Assembly: GCA_905250125.1 (NCBI GenBank)
Contig: CAJNOL010000667.1
Span: 1-64,000 of the forward strand
DNA: 64,000 nt
Direction: 5' to 3'
From: Rotaria sordida
Lineage: Eukaryota; Rotifera; Eurotatoria; Philodinida; Philodinidae
Below are positions 61,106 to 64,000 of the stretch, piece by piece. The number at the start of each line of letters is the position of its first letter. Positions within the stretch are counted from its first letter, which is position 1. Made by a program: the position numbers and the translations under genes. The notes under the pieces were generated by a model, which ran no database searches, was not told the origin of the DNA, and saw only the letters and a program-made list of their open reading frames with translations.

Positions 61106-62044
61106 AACTATATTCAATACACCAAAGAATAAAAATTTATTATTGAAGACAATGATGGTACTTCAAAGCAATATTTATAAATGTTCTTTGTACGGAAAAG
61201 AACTCTCAAGTCTCTTCTATCACAGAAAAAATGATCCGCCCCCATAACATTGAAGATAGTGGAGATATTCAAATTTTTTATCGTAGAGCTTCTTACGAAT
61301 CATCCTGTACAAGGGTGTGGGTGTGGATGTGATCTTCTCTTCTCTCACACCCACACCTCACCCCACGCCCGCCCATACCCACCCACACCCCAAATCTTTC
61401 CTGTCAGTTGAAATTCTTGCTGTTTTACCTAGTGTAACTAATATCGAAACCGTACTGATATTATTATGTAACATTGATAGACTTGACTATTTTCTTTATT
61501 GCTTATGTTTGTTTTACGTCATAATTTAGTACATAATCGCCGTAAAATGGCTCCTTCACTTCTATAATCGTCTTCATTTGTCACTCCAGATTCATCAACA
61601 AAAGACTATCACAATAATGAACGGTTATCACTACATGATAGTGATGATCTTAAATTTCAAATTAATTAATCTGGAAACCTACGATCTGTAGGGAGGGTGT
61701 TAGTGTGATCATCCAATGTTTAACTGAAGTTGTGATTCGATAGTCTAAGATTGTACATGGATCAAGTTATGGTGCAAGAATTCTGACGAGAACTGTTTTT
61801 TTTGCTGAGAACGAAAAATAAAATAAAATTCCATCCGTCATAGTAAAATAAACTATATGATTAACATTATTACCGAGCGTTGCTCATATTTTACTGAAAG
61901 GACTTTTTGATTATAAAGAACATTTTTTTCGGAGAACCATACCGCCAAGAACCAATTCTCAAGGACATTTATTTTGAAGGACATTTTGTCAATGACAAGA
62001 AGTCGAGGACATGTTTGCAAGAATATTCTAGCAGTATTCTGCTG
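61106..62044. repeat. intergenic with telomere-like hairpin at 61312-61391
   Basis: The hairpin begins AGGGTGTGGGTGTGGATGTG, has a CTTCTCTTCTC loop, and ends ACCCACCCACACCCC. A weaker G-rich word lies at 61694. No gene is supported. Confidence 0.7.
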
Positions 62045-62495
62045 ACATGCAAAGGTCTCTCTTCGTAATGAAATAAAAACAAAATTGTATCAAACCTATA
62101 TGACCTTGTGAAAAGAAGAAGACTAATTAAAAAGAACAATAAGAATAGCACTCTTCGTGTATTCCTGACGAAAGATATCAAATTTTAAGCTTTTTTTTTG
62201 GAAAAAGAAGAAGAAAAAAATGAATGTACTTTCATTTTTTCTACACGGCATTGAGTAAATTTGCTCCCAATAAATCACATCGTGTATGAGTGACTATCGA
62301 AAAATGAAAGCACATCCTTTTTTTCCTTCTTCTTTTTCCAAGAAAAAAGCTTAAAATTTGATATCTTTCGTCAAGGACATACCAAGAATGCTATTCTTAG
62401 TATTCTTTTTAATTAGTCTTCTTCTTTTCTCAAGGTTATATAGGTTTGATACGTTTTTGTTGTCATTTCATTACGAAGAGTAGCCTTTTGAATGG
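62045..62495. repeat. ~450-bp foldback element
   Basis: Arms of about 200 bp are close inverted complements: CTCTTCGTAATGAAAT on the left, ATTTCATTACGAAGAG on the right, and AAGATATCAAATTTTAAGCT with its complement near the centre. The loop lies at about 62245-62290. There is no coding content. Confidence 0.85.
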
Positions 62496-62788
62496 CATTT
62501 TGACTGTATTTCTGCGTTCTTTTTCTAAGTTTATCAACTAATGGTGCAGCAGCCACATGTACACGATTTTCACCTCAGTTTGATGATATACGTACCTATT
62601 AGACAAAAAAGACCGACAAGTTATTATGAATCGTACAGATGTTAGTAAGAAATAGGATTAAAAGCTTTGAATTTTTCGGCGACTATTATTTCTTAAGAAA
62701 TTAGTTGCTTCTCTCTTGTATATAAAGAATGTGATATACTTAGAAGAAATTATAACTAAAAACAATATTGTGAGAATAAAGAATAGAC

Positions 62789-63232
62789 ATGCTACTGTAA
62801 GTGCAGACTTGAAACTACCTTCAATCGAACGCCATTTGTTCTTTGAAATTTCTAGTATCAAAATCGTTGTTGGTCTGTGCCTTGTTCTCCTGCTGACAGT
62901 TTGCGAATTAAATGCCGCTGAAAAACAAGAAAGAGGTAGGAAAATATATTGGCGATCTAACTAATAGTACACTATTATAAATATTCTCTGTTTTAGAAGC
63001 ACGAGTTAAACGTGGTGATCCTCCAAAAAACAGTGCAGCACCATCGTGGGTTAAGAATGATGGGTGGCTCCGTACGATCAAATGGAGAGACGACGATAAT
63101 TGTACATCCTGGACAACGCGGCTCTTTGACACAAAATATGGAAATGGAAATTATGCCAAAGGACCAAACAGTGAATATAACAAAACACAAAAGGATTGTG
63201 TTCGTGGTGGTTTAGCTATACAACGTGAATAA
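62789..63232 (+). CDS. small secreted protein or prohormone-like precursor
   Basis: Three exons (62789-62796, 62856-62935, 62997-63232) give 324 nt, or 107 residues. The first coding exon is only 8 nt. Joining it restores an ATG and a clean signal peptide (MLLIKIVVGLCLVLLLTVCE, cleavage probably after LNAA), which the longer unspliced frame lacks. A charged stretch ends in a dibasic VKR site, so a propeptide may be removed to release a mature chain beginning GDPPKNSAAPSWVKNDGW. The mature part has two Cys (DDNCTSW and KDCVRGG) that could form one disulfide, and one or two N-glycosylation sequons. An AATAAA follows at about 63296. The family is not recognised. The gene is supported by signal peptide, splice phase and length. 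Confidence 0.65.
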
Positions 63233-63418
63233 ATGCCTTCTTAGACTGAAAACAAACAGATCATTTTCTTGAAAGTTTTGCTTTTTTCATTTACGAATAA
63301 ATGAAAGATTTTAGAATCCTACTATGTTCTATTCCTAACAAAGAAGACGAGATGCTTCTTAAAAATATTTAAGTGAAACCCAGTTAGCCTCATTTTTGTC
63401 GTAAAATGTCGTAGTTCC
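63233..63418. other. 3' flank of the small secreted gene
   Basis: It contains the candidate polyadenylation signal and no coding frame. Confidence 0.4.
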
Positions 63419-63502
63419 AGGATGTGAGTGTGGCCCTGAGTATGAGTGTCTGGGTGTGGTCGTGCTTTTCTTCACTCACAGCCACATCCACACCCGCTCA
63501 CT
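63419..63502. repeat. telomere-like hairpin abutting a coding relic
   Basis: AGGATGTGAGTGTGG and later TGGGTGTGG words are followed by a CTTTTCTTC loop and CCACATCCACACCCGCTCAC. The right edge touches the start of a leucine-rich coding fragment. Confidence 0.65.
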
Positions 63503-63654
63503 GTTTAATTAATAATATTTGGAGTTTACCAAAGCTTAAACATCTCAAGTTAGATGAATTTTCATCTGATGAATTGCAATTCATTGATATCAAAGTGATT
63601 GTATTATCAATTAAACATTTATCAATTAATATATATATACAACTGAACCTTGAC
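63503..63654 (+). pseudogene. leucine-rich (F-box/LRR-like) fragment
   Basis: Immediately after the hairpin the frame reads NNIWSLPKLKHLKLDEFSSD and continues to a stop at 63654. The LPKLKHLKLD pattern is typical of LRR parts in F-box/LRR families. Both ends are missing, so it is a fragment. The family assignment rests on one repeat and is tentative. Confidence 0.35.
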
Positions 63655-64000
63655 TGATCTATTTCATTTATTTGAATATACATCTTCTCTTTGCTATTTT
63701 TCGACAATCTATATGTACTGTTTAGATGATGAATATTTACATACCACTGTCCCGTTGATGACTGTACTAAAACTTTAATTGAAAGATAGCCGAATTTATT
63801 GCATTTAACTATTATAACTACAAATATTAATTAAGATGGACATGAATGAAAAAAGATTCTTGTATAATATGTACCAAAAATAAAAATATTTCAATTAGAA
63901 ATGAAAATAATCTTCGATTCTTCAAAAAGAAAAAGAGAAGAAAGTGAAAAAATTACTCGATTCATTTCGAACTTTACTTTGGCTTGAAGAACATCAATGA
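63655..64000. other. window end, no gene seen
   Basis: AT-rich sequence with no supported frame. A gene starting beyond the window cannot be excluded. Confidence 0.4.

Overview
The window looks like nuclear DNA of a bdelloid rotifer (Adineta/Rotaria-like). It is AT-rich, and most genes are split by introns of roughly 35-120 nt that start with GTAAG-like donors and end in TTTAG or ATTAG-like acceptors. The gene families are those that are expanded in bdelloids: ADP-ribosyltransferase-TPR, FG-GAP repeat, NHL-propeller, vWA, TIR and RING-TPR proteins. Degenerate TGTGGG-type repeats, the bdelloid telomere repeat, are scattered through the interior. The assignment is inferred from sequence style and known family distributions. 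No database search was possible.

Layout. 1-8 kb: a small unknown ORF, an ART-TPR gene, a broken gene on the minus strand and a foldback repeat. 8-12.5 kb: a 28-repeat FG-GAP protein in one exon. 12.5-17.5 kb: gene-poor, with a foldback repeat, two telomere-like hairpins, an SGNH-hydrolase relic and a tRNA. 17.8-20.4 kb: a four-TM membrane protein whose 1.85-kb intron holds another gene relic. 22-29.3 kb: two vWA genes, one of them U-box-vWA-Vint(Hint). 29.3-37.4 kb: mostly repeats, with one small two-exon gene and an NHL relic. 37.4-41.3 kb: a secreted protein, a large foldback abutting a 266-bp telomere-like block, and a 2H phosphoesterase-like gene. 41.6-43.7 kb: a 2.1-kb element with ~330-bp terminal inverted repeats carrying only the zinc-finger end of a transposase-like gene. 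45.6-47.9 kb: a type II membrane protein with an NHL propeller. 48.7-56.2 kb: one RING-TRAF-TPR gene split by a 5.3-kb intron. 57.8-60.3 kb: an ARM-TIR-SAM gene. 62.8-63.2 kb: a small secreted protein encoded by three exons.

Gene models were built by joining exons by eye at GT-AG sites. Six close exactly on a multiple of three: ART-TPR 1851 nt, vWA 912 nt, NHL exons 3-8 1278 nt, RING-TPR 1983 nt, ARM-TIR-SAM 1932 nt and the secreted peptide 324 nt. Several other genes carry single-nucleotide frame breaks, often in homopolymers.

Two signals stand out. First, the 5.3-kb intron of the RING-TPR gene contains, on the opposite strand, eleven tandem units. Each is a block of exactly 25 nt preceded by AG and followed by GT, with ten linkers of 37-48 nt that look like introns. 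Second, about fifteen telomere-like tracts occur, most arranged G-rich arm, short loop, C-rich arm. That is the orientation expected if both ends of a double-strand break were capped by telomerase and then rejoined. One is flanked by a perfect 5-bp duplication, and several sit inside or beside coding sequence.
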